Source: Halomonas sp.
GTDB taxonomy: Bacteria > Pseudomonadota > Gammaproteobacteria > Pseudomonadales > Halomonadaceae
Direction: 5' to 3'
Length of the DNA: 64,000 nt
Assembly (NCBI RefSeq): GCF_007692655.1
Contig: NZ_REBQ01000074.1
Coordinates: 1 to 64,000 of the forward strand
Below are positions 37,810 through 48,834 of this stretch, piece after piece (within the stretch, counting starts at the first letter, position 1; each line of letters starts with the position of its first letter). The notes below the pieces were generated by a model. The model made no database searches. It was not told the DNA's origin and saw only the letters and a program-made list of their open reading frames with translations. A program made the position numbers and the translations under genes.

Positions 37810-40077
37810 ATGCGGTTAGGTGTTGCCATACCAGCCGCTTTAGCGGCGCTAATAGGAGGCGCTTTTGCGTGGTATAGCACCATTGCAGAGATCGCCCCAT
37901 ACGCCGTTGGGCTGGTGCTATTGGTCGCGGTGATAGTGCTGGTGTGGTGGCCAAGGCACGTTATATGGCTACTGATCGCCTTGTGGGTCTTTGCAGGCGT
38001 GCAGCGTGAATGGTCTAGCCGCTTACCTGCAGGGCTCAGTGGTGAGGATTTAACGGTTGAGGCGACGGTTTTAACCACCCAGCCTGTCGGTGAAGCAAGC
38101 CGGTTACTACTGCAAGTGGATGAGTGTCAGTCCCCCGCCCAGCGGCCAAGCTGTGCCGAGCTCTCAAAAGTGCGGGTGACCGCTTATAGCGATGATGTTT
38201 TTGAGCCCGGTGAACAGTGGCAAATGACGCTGCGTCTGCGACCTCCCCGTGGTTTTAGCAATCCAGATACCTTTAATTTTGAACAATGGCTGTGGCGAGA
38301 AGGGATTCACGGGACGGGATATCTACGTCAAGATCCAGCGCCCATTAGGCTATCTGAATCCGGTTTATCCCTACGCCAGTTAGCGGTCGATCGATTAGCC
38401 CAGCAGTCGCTAAACGAGCGTACCCAGCGTTGGTTAGCCGCACTAACGCTGGGTGACAGCGAGCAGCTCACCCAAGACGATTGGACGTTATTAAACGCTA
38501 CCGGTACGACGCATTTGGTGGTGATTTCGGGTCTTCATGTTGGGCTAGTGGCGTCGTTTGTGCTGCTGCTCGCTAAACTGGCTGCGCGGTTTGTTACGCC
38601 TACCAGTTGGAGGATGCGCACCTGGCCGTGGTGGTTAGCGGGCGTGGCCTGCATTGGCTATGCCGCCCTTGCGGGCATGGCACCGCCAGCCATGCGGGCG
38701 ATGGTAATGACCTTGATTGGCCTTTGGGTGCTTAGTGGGCGCCATGCGCCGAGCCCTTGGCAGGGGTGGTGGCTAGCGCTAGCGCTGGTGCTAATAGCTG
38801 ATCCGCTAGCCCTGTGGCGGCCGGGAATGTGGCTATCGTTTGTGGCGGTGGCATGGTTGATCATTATTTGGCAAGGGCGCCAGCGGCCACAGGGTATTAA
38901 AGGCTGGTGCTGGGCATTGGTCAGAACGCAACTGCTGCTTGCGCCGCTGATGGCGGCAGCCGTACTGGTCGCCTTTGGGCGAGTAGCCCCTGCAGCTCCG
39001 CTGATTAATTTGCTTGCCGTACCCTGGGTCAGCTCGGTAATGGTGCCTACGGCGCTGCTGGGTTGGTTCTTGTCACCGCTGCCTTTTGTGGGCCAGGCGC
39101 TATGGTGGCTATTTGAGATTGCCCTGAACATATTTCACTTTCTACTGACGCTGTCTGTTCAACAGTGGCCGCTATGGGAGCCTGATCAGCCACTGACCTA
39201 CCCGCTGGCGCTGGCTTTACTGCTGGTGTCTCTATGCTGGGGACTACCTGCTGTGCTACCGGGGCTAAGGCTGGCGTCGACGGCTTTGGTCGTCACGCTG
39301 CCTTGGTGGTCGCTATCGCCGTCTATCCCCCACGGTGTGGTGAGAGTGAGCGTGGCTGATGTAGGGCAAGGGCAGCTCATTGAGCTGCGTAGCAAAAACT
39401 ATCGCCTTCTCTACGATACAGGGCCGCGCTTTCGTGGTGGTTTTATGCCGCTACAGACGCTTTGGGCGCCGGGGCAGCATTTTGACCAAGTGATCGTGAG
39501 TCATGCGGACAATGATCATGCGGGAGGCGTTCGGGCGCTATTGGACGATCATCAGGTCGATCGGTGGATGGCGCCGTTGGGCGAACAACTGCCAGTCACA
39601 GCCAATGTTTGTCAGCGTGGTCAAGCGTGGCGACGAGATGGGATTAATTACCGTATCTTATGGCCGCCTGCCGGCATTAATACACTGTCGGCCAATGATC
39701 GCTCCTGCGTACTGGAGGTTAGTATTGGGGAGCAACGGTTACTGATTACCGGAGACGTAAGTACCGAGATAGAGCGCCGTTTTCTGCTTGAGATAGAGCC
39801 GCCCCTCAGTGTTTTAGTGGCAGGGCATCACGGCAGTGGCACCAGCTCAGGGATTCAATTTGTCCGCCACACGGCGCCTGAACACGTCATTTTCAGCGCT
39901 GGGCGGGATAATGCTTTTCGCCATCCAGTCGACTCGGTAGTGCGCCGCTTTCGCCAGGAATCAAGCTGTCTATGGAATACAGCGCATGACGGTGGACTGC
40001 GTTTTTGGCTAAAAGCTGCCGATCCTGTGCAAATCAATTCAACGCGGCAGCTACCAGGTCGTCGCAACCGGTGTTGA
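37810..40077 (+). CDS. comEC: DNA internalization protein ComEC/Rec2
   Basis: Membrane channel for uptake of single-stranded DNA in natural transformation. The N-terminal OB-like DUF4131 region (about 30-180) is followed by the competence domain with many helices (GTTHLVVISGLHVGLVASF at about 233-251) and a C-terminal metallo-beta-lactamase domain with SHADNDHAGG at 564-573, a likely nuclease. ATG at 37810 has AAGGAGGG upstream; 755 residues, full length. No other uptake genes lie in this window, so competence is not shown. Confidence 0.93.
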   Translation: MRLGVAIPAALAALIGGAFAWYSTIAEIAPYAVGLVLLVAVIVLVWWPRHVIWLLIALWVFAGVQREWSSRLPAGLSGEDLTVEATVLTTQPVGEASRLLLQVDECQSPAQRPSCAELSKVRVTAYSDDVFEPGEQWQMTLRLRPPRGFSNPDTFNFEQWLWREGIHGTGYLRQDPAPIRLSESGLSLRQLAVDRLAQQSLNERTQRWLAALTLGDSEQLTQDDWTLLNATGTTHLVVISGLHVGLVASFVLLLAKLAARFVTPTSWRMRTWPWWLAGVACIGYAALAGMAPPAMRAMVMTLIGLWVLSGRHAPSPWQGWWLALALVLIADPLALWRPGMWLSFVAVAWLIIIWQGRQRPQGIKGWCWALVRTQLLLAPLMAAAVLVAFGRVAPAAPLINLLAVPWVSSVMVPTALLGWFLSPLPFVGQALWWLFEIALNIFHFLLTLSVQQWPLWEPDQPLTYPLALALLLVSLCWGLPAVLPGLRLASTALVVTLPWWSLSPSIPHGVVRVSVADVGQGQLIELRSKNYRLLYDTGPRFRGGFMPLQTLWAPGQHFDQVIVSHADNDHAGGVRALLDDHQVDRWMAPLGEQLPVTANVCQRGQAWRRDGINYRILWPPAGINTLSANDRSCVLEVSIGEQRLLITGDVSTEIERRFLLEIEPPLSVLVAGHHGSGTSSGIQFVRHTAPEHVIFSAGRDNAFRHPVDSVVRRFRQESSCLWNTAHDGGLRFWLKAADPVQINSTRQLPGRRNRC

Positions 40078-40133
40078 AGCTCGCCGCCATAAGGTAGAAT
40101 CCAGCGCATTGCACACTATTGCCAGGAGCGCGT

Positions 40134-41870
40134 GTGACTGATTCAGGTTGGGATATCTACAAGCGGTTATTAAGCTACGTTAAACCGCACTGGCGAGCGT
40201 TTGCATTGGCGCTGGTGGGATTCGTTATTTATGCCGCATCAAGTACTGCGTTAGCGGAAATGATGAAACGCTTGATTGACGGCATACAAAATCCAGATGC
40301 GGCCTTCCGGCTATTTCTGCCACTGTTTGTGATTATTATGTTCTCCGCCAGAGGGCTAGGTACTTTTCTAAGTACCTATTTTATGTCCTATGTGGGGCGC
40401 TACGTGATTCACACCCTGCGTTGCAACGTTTTCGCTCATCTTCTTCATCTCCCTGGCTGGTTTTTTGATCATCACTCCAGCGGCCAATTAGTTTCGAGGG
40501 TGACCTACCACGTTGAGCAAGTAGCAGGAGCGGCCACGAAAGCCGTCACGATTATTCTGCGTGAAGGCCTGTTTGTGCTCGGGCTGATCCTGTACTTGCT
40601 ATGGACCAACTGGATGCTAACGCTGCTGTTTCTGGGGGTAACACCGATCATTGCGCTGGTGGTCAATTACGTCAGTAAACGTTTTCGGCGTATTTCCAAA
40701 CGCATACAACACTCCATGGGCGATGTCACACATATTGCTTCGGAAGCGCTGTCGGGTTACCGGGTGGTGCGCACTCACGGGGCAGAAGCCTACGAAAAAC
40801 AGCGGTTTGAGCGAGTAAGTGAAGAGAATCGCCGTCAAAGCATGAAAGAGGCCATGACCCGGGCAGTCAGTTCACCCGTGATTTTGATGCTCGTCGCGGT
40901 CTCTATGGCGCTGCTGGTATGGCTAGCCATGGCGCCATCGCTGATGGCAAACATGACGCCCGGCGAGTTTGTTGCTTTCATTACCGCTGCTGCATTAATG
41001 ATTAAACCGGTGCGCCAATTAACAGAAATTAATGGTGAAATTCAGAAAGGGATTGCAGCAGCATCGGAGCTCTTTGGATTGCTGGATATGACGCCTGAAC
41101 CAGATGATGGCAAACACATCGCTAATCGCTTAAACGGCGATGTCGTGATGGATAATGTTAGCTTTCGCTATTCAGCTGATCAGCCCAATGTGCTGCATAA
41201 CATCAACCTACGCGTAGCCCCGGGCGAGCTGGTCGCCATTGTCGGCCGTTCGGGGAGTGGTAAGTCAACGTTGGTGAGTTTACTGCCGCGTTTTTATTGC
41301 CCCAGCGAGGGCAGTATCACCATTGACGGCATTAATGTTAATGAGTACGCCTTGGGCCCACTGCGCCAGCAAATCGCCTTGGTTTCACAGCAGGTAACGC
41401 TATTCAACGCCTCTATCGCCGACAATATTGCTTATGGCGTGGAAAATCCTGACCTTCAAGCCGTCAAAGCAGCCGCTGAGGCTGCTTATGCCCATGAGTT
41501 TATTGACAAGCTTCCCGATGGTTACGCAACCACTGTGGGTGAAAATGGGGTAATGCTTTCAGGTGGGCAACGCCAGCGCTTAGCGATTGCCCGGGCTATT
41601 TTTAAAGATGCGCCGCTGCTGGTGCTTGATGAAGCTACCTCGGCGCTGGACACTGAATCAGAGCGCTATATCCAAAAAGCCCTTGAGCGTGTCTGTGAGG
41701 GGCGTACTACGTTAGTGATTGCCCATCGCCTATCCACCATTGAGCGAGCAGACAGAATCATTGTGATGGATCAGGGGCGGATTATTGAAGAGGGGCCTCA
41801 TCAGGCGCTATTGGATGCCAATGGCGCCTATGCGGCATTGCATCAGCTACAGTTCCAAGAAGCGCTATGA
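40134..41870 (+). CDS. msbA: Lipid A export ATP-binding/permease MsbA
   Basis: Homodimeric ABC exporter that flips core-lipid A across the inner membrane. Six transmembrane helices occupy about residues 1-320. The ATPase domain has Walker A GRSGSGKST near 371, signature LSGGQRQ and LVLDEATSALD. GTG at 40134 with CAGGAG upstream gives 578 residues, normal length. It overlaps lpxK by four bases, the usual msbA-lpxK pairing. Confidence 0.96.
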   Translation: MTDSGWDIYKRLLSYVKPHWRAFALALVGFVIYAASSTALAEMMKRLIDGIQNPDAAFRLFLPLFVIIMFSARGLGTFLSTYFMSYVGRYVIHTLRCNVFAHLLHLPGWFFDHHSSGQLVSRVTYHVEQVAGAATKAVTIILREGLFVLGLILYLLWTNWMLTLLFLGVTPIIALVVNYVSKRFRRISKRIQHSMGDVTHIASEALSGYRVVRTHGAEAYEKQRFERVSEENRRQSMKEAMTRAVSSPVILMLVAVSMALLVWLAMAPSLMANMTPGEFVAFITAAALMIKPVRQLTEINGEIQKGIAAASELFGLLDMTPEPDDGKHIANRLNGDVVMDNVSFRYSADQPNVLHNINLRVAPGELVAIVGRSGSGKSTLVSLLPRFYCPSEGSITIDGINVNEYALGPLRQQIALVSQQVTLFNASIADNIAYGVENPDLQAVKAAAEAAYAHEFIDKLPDGYATTVGENGVMLSGGQRQRLAIARAIFKDAPLLVLDEATSALDTESERYIQKALERVCEGRTTLVIAHRLSTIERADRIIVMDQGRIIEEGPHQALLDANGAYAALHQLQFQEAL

Positions 41871-42916
41871 CCCCGCCTGAAACAGCCCAGCCAACGCGGA
41901 CATTGGCAGAGCGCTGGCTGCAAGGGGCCTATCAGGGTAGCCGCTGGCTTTGGCCACTGAAGCCCTTGGGTGCGCTCTATCAGTGGGGCATGGCGTATCG
42001 TGAGCAAGCGTATCGACGCGGTAAAAAGACGACGTGGCAGGCCCCCGTGCCGATTATCGTGGTTGGCAACATTACACTAGGCGGTACCGGCAAATCGCCG
42101 TTGGTGGCGTGGTTGGCCAAATGGCTTGTGGCCCAAGGGTGGTCACCCGGTATCGTTAGCCGCGGCTATGGCGGTAAGGCCGCGCAATATCCTCTCTTCG
42201 TCAGCCCCGAGACAAGCGTTGCCGAAAGTGGTGATGAACCGCTGATGCTGGCGCAGCAAACCGGGCTGCCGGTAGTGGCTGACCCCAAGCGAGTGCGCGG
42301 CGTTCAGGCGCTGGTGGAGGCGGGGTGCGACATTGTCTTAAGCGATGACGGTTTACAGCACCTTGCGTTGGCAAGGGATATTGAGCTGTTGGTGATTGAT
42401 GGGGCGCGGGGGCTTGGTAATGGTTGTTGTCTGCCCGCCGGGCCGCTGCGCGAGTCTTCCGAGCGGTTAAAGCGTGTGGATGCGGTGATCATCAATGGCG
42501 AATCTCAGCAGTCATTGCCGGTTGACGCTGCCACGATAATGACATTGGCGCCGCTATGCTGGCGCCGTTTGGAAGACGGTGCGCATTTTCCATTATCGCC
42601 CTTGCCCTTCAGCTTGCCAGTGCATGCAGTGGCGGGCATAGGTCATCCCGAGCGTTTTTTTCGTACGCTAACTGCCTTGGGGGTGAGTGGCGATTGGCAT
42701 CCATTGGCCGACCATCAGCGCTTTAACGCTGAAGCGCTAAACTTTGCAGACACTCGCCCGGTAGTGATGACCGCGAAAGACGCTGTTAAGTGTTTTGACT
42801 TGGCACCGGCCAACAGTTGGGTATTAGATGTGGAAGCAACGCTCCCCATCGAATTTGAACACTGGCTGGCAGCAAGGCTGTCGGCACTTTCCTACAGGAG
42901 ACACGCGCATGGATAA
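41867..42916 (+). CDS. lpxK: Tetraacyldisaccharide 4'-kinase LpxK
   Basis: Phosphorylates the 4' position of the lipid A disaccharide to make lipid IVA. The P-loop is GGTGKS at 72-77 within [42 protein letters not shown] is the conserved second motif. ATG overlaps the msbA stop. 349 residues, near family length. The last bases overlap the next gene. Confidence 0.95.
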   Translation: MTPPETAQPTRTLAERWLQGAYQGSRWLWPLKPLGALYQWGMAYREQAYRRGKKTTWQAPVPIIVVGNITLGGTGKSPLVAWLAKWLVAQGWSPGIVSRGYGGKAAQYPLFVSPETSVAESGDEPLMLAQQTGLPVVADPKRVRGVQALVEAGCDIVLSDDGLQHLALARDIELLVIDGARGLGNGCCLPAGPLRESSERLKRVDAVIINGESQQSLPVDAATIMTLAPLCWRRLEDGAHFPLSPLPFSLPVHAVAGIGHPERFFRTLTALGVSGDWHPLADHQRFNAEALNFADTRPVVMTAKDAVKCFDLAPANSWVLDVEATLPIEFEHWLAARLSALSYRRHAHG

Positions 42917-43118
42917 GGAACTGCTGGCAATGCTGGTTTGCCCGTTGTGCAACGGTAAACTGAAATATGACCGCGATGCCCAAGAGCTGCGCTGTCACTA
43001 CGATGGGTTAGCCTATCCTATCCAGGACGGTATTCCGGTAATGCTGCCTGAGGAAGCCCGGGTCATGGACGCGGATGAAAAACTGCCTAATTCTCCAGGA
43101 CGTACAGGAGACGTTTAA
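42909..43118 (+). CDS. Trm112-family small zinc-ribbon-like protein (YcaR)
   Basis: A 69-residue Trm112-like protein. It starts [18 protein letters not shown] with Cys11 and Cys14, then [25 protein letters not shown], the family signature. Its bacterial role is unsettled; eukaryotic Trm112 activates methyltransferases. ATG at 42909 follows AGGAGAC. It overlaps lpxK by eight bases and kdsB by one, so it is co-translated with lipid A and KDO genes, as in E. coli. Confidence 0.9.
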   Translation: MDKELLAMLVCPLCNGKLKYDRDAQELRCHYDGLAYPIQDGIPVMLPEEARVMDADEKLPNSPGRTGDV

Positions 43119-43909
43119 TGGCCTTTGTAGGTGATAAAGCAGCCGACTTTACCGTCGTCGTGCCCGCGCGCTATGGCTCTACTCGGCTGCCGGGTAAGCC
43201 GCTGCTCGATATCGCCGGTGAGCCGATGGTGGCCCACGTTTGGCGTCGCGCCTGTCAAAGCCAGGCCAGCCGTGTCGTTGTCGCCACCGACGACTGCCGC
43301 ATCCGTGATGCCATGCTGCCCTATGGCGCCGAGGTGATCATGACCCGCGAGGATCACCCTTCGGGCACTGACCGCCTGGCGGAAGTGGCTGACACGCTTT
43401 CACTGGCGAGTGATGCGCTGCTGGTGAATGTGCAGGGCGACGAGCCGCTTATTCCCCCTGGGCTAATCGATCAAGTGGCGCTGCGTTTAGCGGAGGATCC
43501 CGAGGCTTCGATCGCGACGCTTGCGGAGCCTATTTACGACGTTGACACGCTGTTTAATCCCAATGTGGTCAAGGTGGTACGCACCCTGCAAGGTCGGGCG
43601 CTCTATTTTTCCAGGGCGCCCATCCCCTGGGATCGCGAACAGTTTAAACAGCCCCCCTCGATGCTAGCAACCGATGCCTGGCTGCGCCATATCGGCCTGT
43701 ACGCGTACCGTGCTAGTTTTCTGGCCGCTTACCGAGACTGGCCAGCCTCAAGCCTTGAGCAGCTCGAACAGCTGGAACAGCTGCGCGCACTGCAAAACGG
43801 CCATTTGATACAGGTGGCGTTAGCCTGCGAAGTAAATCCCGCGGGTGTGGACACGGCTGAAGACCTGGAGCGTGTACGGGCGCTGCTTGCTCATCCACGC
43901 AATCAATAA
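43118..43909 (+). CDS. kdsB: CMP-KDO synthetase (3-deoxy-manno-octulosonate cytidylyltransferase)
   Basis: Activates KDO as CMP-KDO for attachment to lipid A. The nucleotide-binding start [38 protein letters not shown] and the C-terminal [14 protein letters not shown] are family marks. AGGAGACG precedes the ATG, which overlaps the previous stop. 263 residues; a Leu-Glu-Gln triplet repeats near residue 212 without changing the fold region. Confidence 0.96.
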   Translation: MAFVGDKAADFTVVVPARYGSTRLPGKPLLDIAGEPMVAHVWRRACQSQASRVVVATDDCRIRDAMLPYGAEVIMTREDHPSGTDRLAEVADTLSLASDALLVNVQGDEPLIPPGLIDQVALRLAEDPEASIATLAEPIYDVDTLFNPNVVKVVRTLQGRALYFSRAPIPWDREQFKQPPSMLATDAWLRHIGLYAYRASFLAAYRDWPASSLEQLEQLEQLRALQNGHLIQVALACEVNPAGVDTAEDLERVRALLAHPRNQ

Positions 43910-43928
43910 GTAGTTAAGGAGCGCGACA

Positions 43929-44393
43929 GTGAAAGTGTTATTTGTGTGTTTGGGTAATATTTGCCGCTCACCCACTGCAGAAGGTGTCTTTCGCCGTGCC
44001 GTTGAGCAGGCCGGCATGGCCGATACCATTGAAATAGACTCCTGTGGGGTCGGCAATTGGCATGTGGGCAAAGCGCCGGATGCGCGGGCTCAACAGGCGG
44101 CGCTGCGGCGAGGCATTGATTTAAGTGCACTGCGCGCTCGACAGTTACAAGAGCACGACTTTATTGAATTTGATTACGTGCTGGGAATGGATCAAGACAA
44201 CTTGCGCGCAATCCACGACTTGAAGCCTGGGAACAACAGGGCGCAGGTGGGACTGTTCTTGGATTATGCAGGCACCCCGGGCGCTGAAGTTCCTGATCCC
44301 TATTACGGCGGTGAAGAGGGGTTTGAGAACGTGCTGAATATGATTGAAGCCGCGTCAGATGGGTTGATTCAACACCTCAAGCGTGGGCTGTAA
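43929..44393 (+). CDS. Low-molecular-weight protein-tyrosine phosphatase
   Basis: A 154-residue phosphatase with the CX5R loop at the N-terminus (C7-L-G-N-I-C-R13-S), and the catalytic aspartate in VPDPYYGGEEGFENV near the C-terminus. Relatives such as Wzb/Etp act on BY-kinases of capsule export, but no kinase gene is here, so its target is unknown. The start is GTG with AAGGAG upstream. It sits between kdsB and murB as in pseudomonads. Confidence 0.93.
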   Translation: MKVLFVCLGNICRSPTAEGVFRRAVEQAGMADTIEIDSCGVGNWHVGKAPDARAQQAALRRGIDLSALRARQLQEHDFIEFDYVLGMDQDNLRAIHDLKPGNNRAQVGLFLDYAGTPGAEVPDPYYGGEEGFENVLNMIEAASDGLIQHLKRGL

Positions 44394-44394
44394 T

Positions 44395-45444
44395 GTGAAT
44401 GATGGTGTGGCTAAACAGGTGAATATTGCCAGTCGTGCCGATCTATCCTCTGAAAATACCCTGAAGCTGCCTTGCCAAGCTGAATACTTCGCAACACCGG
44501 GCACCCTGTCAGCCCTTAGCGATGTGCTAGGCAAGGCAAATCGCGAGGAGTGGCCGATTACGTTGCTAGGTGGGGGCAGCAATGTACTGCTGCCTGATTG
44601 GTTACCTGGCTTGGTGGTGCGCCCAGCCTTGCAGCAGTGGTGGGTCGCCGTGCCAGATCGGCCTGAAATTGCTAAGGGCGATGTATTTGTCCATGTGGGA
44701 GCGGGAGTTAATTGGCACACCTTGGTAATGGCGATGGCAGCGCGGGGGCTGTGGGGGATCGAAAACCTCGCGTTGATTCCCGGCAGCTGTGGGGCCGCGC
44801 CGGTGCAAAATATAGGCGCTTATGGCGTCGAGCTTGCTGATACGCTTCATTCCGTGCAGGTGATGGAACTTGCCACAGGCCGCTGCTATTGGTTAAACGC
44901 TAATGAGTGCGTCTTTGGCTACCGAGACAGCATCTTTAAGCGCAACTTAACCGATAAAGTGGTGATTACTCAATTAATCCTGCGGTTGTCCCGTAAGCCA
45001 ATGCCTCAGCTTAATTACGGTGACCTTGCGGCGAGACTACCCCGTTTGCCAACGCCATTGGCGGTGGCGGAAGCGGTGTGTGATATTCGACGTGAAAAAT
45101 TGCCTGACCCCAACGTACTTGCCAATGCGGGCAGCTTTTTTAAGAATCCCCTGGTTAGCGATCATCAGGCGGCACAGTTATTAGCAAGGTACCCAAGCAT
45201 GCCGCACTTTCCGCAAGCGAGTGGGCAGACAAAGCTGGCAGCCGGTTGGTTGATTGATCAGTGTGGCCTAAAAGGCCTGCGCGACGGCGCATTTGGGGTG
45301 CATCAGCATCAAGCACTCGTGCTGGTGCACTTTGGTGGTGGTGATCGCCATGGCCTGATGAAACTAGCCAACTATATTGCCGCTCAGGTTGAAGGTCGTT
45401 TTGGCATTCTACTTGAGCCGGAACCGCGGCTCATCAACCCTTAA
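44395..45444 (+). CDS. murB: UDP-N-acetylenolpyruvoylglucosamine reductase MurB
   Basis: FAD enzyme that reduces enolpyruvyl-UDP-GlcNAc to UDP-MurNAc. LLGGGSNVLLPD and the FAD-binding IPGSCGAAPVQNIGAYGVEL segments are present, with GYRDSIFK and NAGSFFKNP carrying type I active-site residues. The start is uncertain: GTG at 44395 or 44383, or an internal one; none has a strong ribosome site. About 349 residues. A strong terminator follows. Confidence 0.93.
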   Translation: MNDGVAKQVNIASRADLSSENTLKLPCQAEYFATPGTLSALSDVLGKANREEWPITLLGGGSNVLLPDWLPGLVVRPALQQWWVAVPDRPEIAKGDVFVHVGAGVNWHTLVMAMAARGLWGIENLALIPGSCGAAPVQNIGAYGVELADTLHSVQVMELATGRCYWLNANECVFGYRDSIFKRNLTDKVVITQLILRLSRKPMPQLNYGDLAARLPRLPTPLAVAEAVCDIRREKLPDPNVLANAGSFFKNPLVSDHQAAQLLARYPSMPHFPQASGQTKLAAGWLIDQCGLKGLRDGAFGVHQHQALVLVHFGGGDRHGLMKLANYIAAQVEGRFGILLEPEPRLINP

Positions 45445-45461
45445 CGCTGTTATGCTATAAC

Positions 45462-45491
45462 GCAAAATCCCCGCCTAGGCGGGGATTTTGC
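45462..45491. terminator. Bidirectional terminator between murB and rne
   Basis: GCAAAATCCCCGCC (45462-45475) and GGCGGGGATTTTGC (45478-45491) form a perfect 14-bp stem with TTTT on both strands. It sits midway between the convergent murB and rne genes. Confidence 0.9.
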
Positions 45492-45519
45492 TGTTGCATG
45501 ACGCGACTATCGATGCGAT

Positions 45520-48500
45520 TTACTCGGATTGAGAGTCTTGTTGCGCCTGTTTACGCTTTTCACGCGGATCATTGTGGGCGCGGGTGCGCCGACGACGAGG
45601 CTTAGGCGTCTCTTCAGCAGGTGCGTCGCTGACGTCTGTTGCCTTAGGTTCAACGGTTTGTGCTTCAGTAACTTGCTGCTTATCAGCCTGCGCTGGCTCC
45701 ACCGTAGACGGCTCTTCTTTAGCAGCAGGTTCTTCAACAGCAGGTTCTTCAGCAGAGGGTTCTTCAATAGAAGCTTCTTCAGCAGAACCGGGTGCCTCAG
45801 CCGCAACAGCGTTTTCAGAAGCGCTGGTCAGCTTAGCGTCCTGAGGGGCGCTTGCTGCAGTGGCTGATGAACGCTCGCTGCTGTCTTGAGCAGTCTCTGC
45901 ATTGGTTGGCAGCTCAGCGGCGCGAGGCTCCCCTACAGACGAGGTAGGTTCGACAGCTTCTGCGTCAGGTGTCTCGATAGCTTCAGGCGTTACCGGTTCG
46001 CTAGCACTGCTGGCAGGCTGGTTTTCGCTGATTGGATCGAGTTCTGCAGGTGCTGCTTTAGCTTCCGATGGCGCTGGTTTTGCCGCATGGTTTTCGTCGT
46101 GAACCTCCGCTGTTTCAGCGGCTGGCACTGCCTGCTCCTCGCTGGCCTTCATCGCTGTTTCATGCGAATTTTCAGCGGCGTTAGGCTGCTCAGCGGTGTC
46201 GGCAGATGGCGCTGGTGTTACCTCAGAGCTAGTTGCCTTCGGCTGACGACGTTGATGCGTTGAGCGACGTGCTTTGGCGCCCTCTGCGGCGGGCCTGTCG
46301 GCTGTCGTAGCGTTGTCAGTTGATGATGGCTCAACGTTCTCTTCAGGCGATGCCTTAGTGACTGGGGCATCGTGCTGTGCTGCTTCAGTGACTGGAGCTT
46401 CCGTTGCTGGAGTCTTGGTTTCTGAAACGTTAGCTTCTGAAGCTTCCGCTGCTGTGGTGGCAGCCGTTTCGTCCTGCGGTGCAGCAGTATCAGGCGTTTC
46501 AAGTGGCGCTTCTGCCTGCAGTTTTAACTGCTCGGCTTCTGCCTGAGGGTTGATAGCCTTAGTGCGAGTACGGTTACGCGGGTTATTGCGGGTACGTTTT
46601 GGCTTACCGTCGTCCGGCTTCTCCGCAGACTGCTTATCCGTAGGCTGGTTGGCTGCTTCATCGCGCTGGTTATCTTGGGCTGGCTGACGGGCCTCGCCAC
46701 GCGGCGTCTTCTGCGCAGCCTTACCGACGTTATCGCTGCTGCTGTCATCCTTCGTGCTGGCGCTATCCTGGCCGCTGCTGCTCTCTTGTTGAGGATGCCG
46801 ACGACGGTTGCGTGTACGGCTGGGGCCGCTGCGCTTATCGCTATTGTCTTCACTGGCTGGGCGGGGAGGGCTACTGCGCTGTTCAGTCGTTTTCTGCTCG
46901 GCTTTCTGCTCAACTTTATTGCTGTTCTCGCCGCGAGACTCGTTGCGGCTGCTGTTTTCGCCGCGTTCAGCGCGAGGTGGCCGCTGGCGCGATTCGCTGT
47001 TGCGCTGAGTGGTTTTGCGCTCGCTTGGTTTACGTGCCGCCGGTGTTTCAGCCTTTGGTGCTGGCGCAGGTTCAGCAGGTGTCTCTTCACCGCCGAGCAG
47101 TTTAGCGAAGCCGCGCATAAAGCGGCCGATCACACTAGGCTGCTCGCTAGGGGCAGGTGCTGCCTTGCTCGCAGGAGCAGGAGAGGCGGCAGGTGCTTGC
47201 TCTTCAGTTTGAAGCGATGCGGGGGCCGGCGCATTGTGGGTTACGCTTTTAACCGCCGCCTCGGCGCGCTGAGCGGGGGGCACAAAACTAGGCGCGGGCT
47301 CTTTACCCACTTCCGTGTCGGTGGAGAGTTCAAAGCTCGACAGGCTCTGAGTGTCATCCTCATCCAAGTGGTCATCACGCAGGCGCTGTACGTCGTAGTG
47401 TGGCGTATCCATGTCTGGATTAGGCAGCAGTACCACGCGGACACCCTGGCGAGACTCAAGATCTGCCAGTACGCTGCGTTTTTCATTGAGCAGGTAGGTG
47501 GCGACCGGTACCGGAAGAATGGCGCGAATCTGCGCGCTGTTCTCTTTCATGGCCTCTTCTTCAATCAGACGCATGATGGAGAGCGAGAGCGAACGCACGT
47601 CGCGAATCGTGCCCTGGCCATTACAGCGCGGGCATACCACGCCGCTGGTCTCGCCCAGCGAGGGACGCAGGCGCTGGCGGGACATTTCCATCAGGCCAAA
47701 GCGGGAAATACGTCCGATTTGAACCCGTGCACGGTCTAATTTGAGCGCGTCGCGCATGCGGTTTTCGACTTCCCGCTGATTACGCGCAGGCCCCATGTCG
47801 ATAAAGTCGATCACTACTAAACCGCCGATGTCTCGCAGGCGTAGCTGGCGGGCAATTTCGTCGGCGGCTTCTGAGTTGGTCTGTAACGCGGTTTCTTCGA
47901 TATCGCTGCCGCGGGTTGCGCGGGCGGAGTTGATATCAATGGAGACCAGTGCCTCAGTGTGATCGATGACAATCGAGCCCCCTGATGGCAGCTTCACTTC
48001 ACGCTGGTAGGCGGTTTCGATTTGTGACTCGATCTGGAAGCGTGAGAAAAGCGGCACTTCATCTGCGTAAAGTTTGATTTTCTGCTGATAAGAGGGCATC
48101 ACCTGACGGATAAAGCCCAGCGCTTCAGCGTGAATCTCGGGGCTGTCGATCAGTACTTCGCCGATATCCTGACGCAAATAATCGCGCATCGCGCGGATGA
48201 TGACGTTGGATTCACGGTAAATCAGAAACGGAGCGGAGCGTTTGGCGGCTTCAGTGGTGATGGATTCCCACACCTGTACCAGATAATCCAGATCCCACTG
48301 TAGCTCTTCCGGGTTGCGACCAATGCCAGCGGTGCGCACGATCAGGCCCATTTTATCGGGGACCGTTAACTGCCCCATGGCGTCTTTAAGCTGGCTGCGC
48401 TCGTCGCCTTCGATACGGCGTGAAATACCGCCTGCTCGTGGGTTATTGGGCATCAGTACCAAAAAGCGGCCTGCCAAGCTGACAAAGGTAGTCAGCGCGG

Positions 48501-48834
48501 CGCCTTTATTGCCACGCTCCTCTTTATCGACCTGAACGATAACTTCCTGACCCTCTTTCAGCACTTCTTTGATGCTCGGGCGTCCCGAAACGTCTTTAAC
48601 GAAGTACTCGCGAGATATCTCTTTTAGGGGCAAAAAACCGTGACGATCGGCGCCGTAGTCGACAAACGCGGCTTCCAGGGAGGGCTCTACGCGGGTGATT
48701 TTGCCGCGGTAAATATTGGCTTTTTTCTGTTCTCGTGCGCCAGATTCGATATCTAAATCGTAAAGGCGTTGTCCATCAACTAAGGCGACGCGCAGCTCTT
48801 CGGGCTGGGTCGCATTAATAAGCATCCGTTTCAT
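45520..48834 (-). CDS. rne: Ribonuclease E
   Basis: Endoribonuclease and degradosome scaffold. ATG at 48834 gives [10 protein letters not shown], as in E. coli. The S1 domain is about 37-120; catalytic Asp are D300 ([12 protein letters not shown]) and D343 (VIDFIDM), three positions before their E. coli numbers. The zinc link CPRC is at 401-404. From about 510 to 1104 the protein is low-complexity, with Arg-rich tracts (about 605-700) and a long acidic Ala/Glu/Pro region. The end reads [18 protein letters not shown]; an NDPR motif near the C-terminus also occurs in pseudomonad RNase E. Antisense frames across the repeats are artefacts. Confidence 0.96.
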   Translation of the reverse strand: MKRMLINATQPEELRVALVDGQRLYDLDIESGAREQKKANIYRGKITRVEPSLEAAFVDYGADRHGFLPLKEISREYFVKDVSGRPSIKEVLKEGQEVIVQVDKEERGNKGAALTTFVSLAGRFLVLMPNNPRAGGISRRIEGDERSQLKDAMGQLTVPDKMGLIVRTAGIGRNPEELQWDLDYLVQVWESITTEAAKRSAPFLIYRESNVIIRAMRDYLRQDIGEVLIDSPEIHAEALGFIRQVMPSYQQKIKLYADEVPLFSRFQIESQIETAYQREVKLPSGGSIVIDHTEALVSIDINSARATRGSDIEETALQTNSEAADEIARQLRLRDIGGLVVIDFIDMGPARNQREVENRMRDALKLDRARVQIGRISRFGLMEMSRQRLRPSLGETSGVVCPRCNGQGTIRDVRSLSLSIMRLIEEEAMKENSAQIRAILPVPVATYLLNEKRSVLADLESRQGVRVVLLPNPDMDTPHYDVQRLRDDHLDEDDTQSLSSFELSTDTEVGKEPAPSFVPPAQRAEAAVKSVTHNAPAPASLQTEEQAPAASPAPASKAAPAPSEQPSVIGRFMRGFAKLLGGEETPAEPAPAPKAETPAARKPSERKTTQRNSESRQRPPRAERGENSSRNESRGENSNKVEQKAEQKTTEQRSSPPRPASEDNSDKRSGPSRTRNRRRHPQQESSSGQDSASTKDDSSSDNVGKAAQKTPRGEARQPAQDNQRDEAANQPTDKQSAEKPDDGKPKRTRNNPRNRTRTKAINPQAEAEQLKLQAEAPLETPDTAAPQDETAATTAAEASEANVSETKTPATEAPVTEAAQHDAPVTKASPEENVEPSSTDNATTADRPAAEGAKARRSTHQRRQPKATSSEVTPAPSADTAEQPNAAENSHETAMKASEEQAVPAAETAEVHDENHAAKPAPSEAKAAPAELDPISENQPASSASEPVTPEAIETPDAEAVEPTSSVGEPRAAELPTNAETAQDSSERSSATAASAPQDAKLTSASENAVAAEAPGSAEEASIEEPSAEEPAVEEPAAKEEPSTVEPAQADKQQVTEAQTVEPKATDVSDAPAEETPKPRRRRTRAHNDPREKRKQAQQDSQSE
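45710..45787. repeat. 15-bp tandem repeats inside the rne C-terminal coding region
   Basis: Units of 15 bases such as GGTTCTTCAACAGCA occur at 45728, 45743, 45758 and a diverged one at 45773, with a related copy at 45710. On the coding strand each encodes five residues of Glu-Glu-Pro-x-x type. This is typical of expansion in disordered RNase E tails. Confidence 0.75.

Noticed and set aside
46675-47739. 354-codon open frame on the + strand opposite rne
   Set aside because: It is antisense to the low-complexity C-terminal half of RNase E, has Ala/Leu/Arg-biased composition, no ribosome site and no family resemblance. Other frames at 45529-47212 have the same origin.
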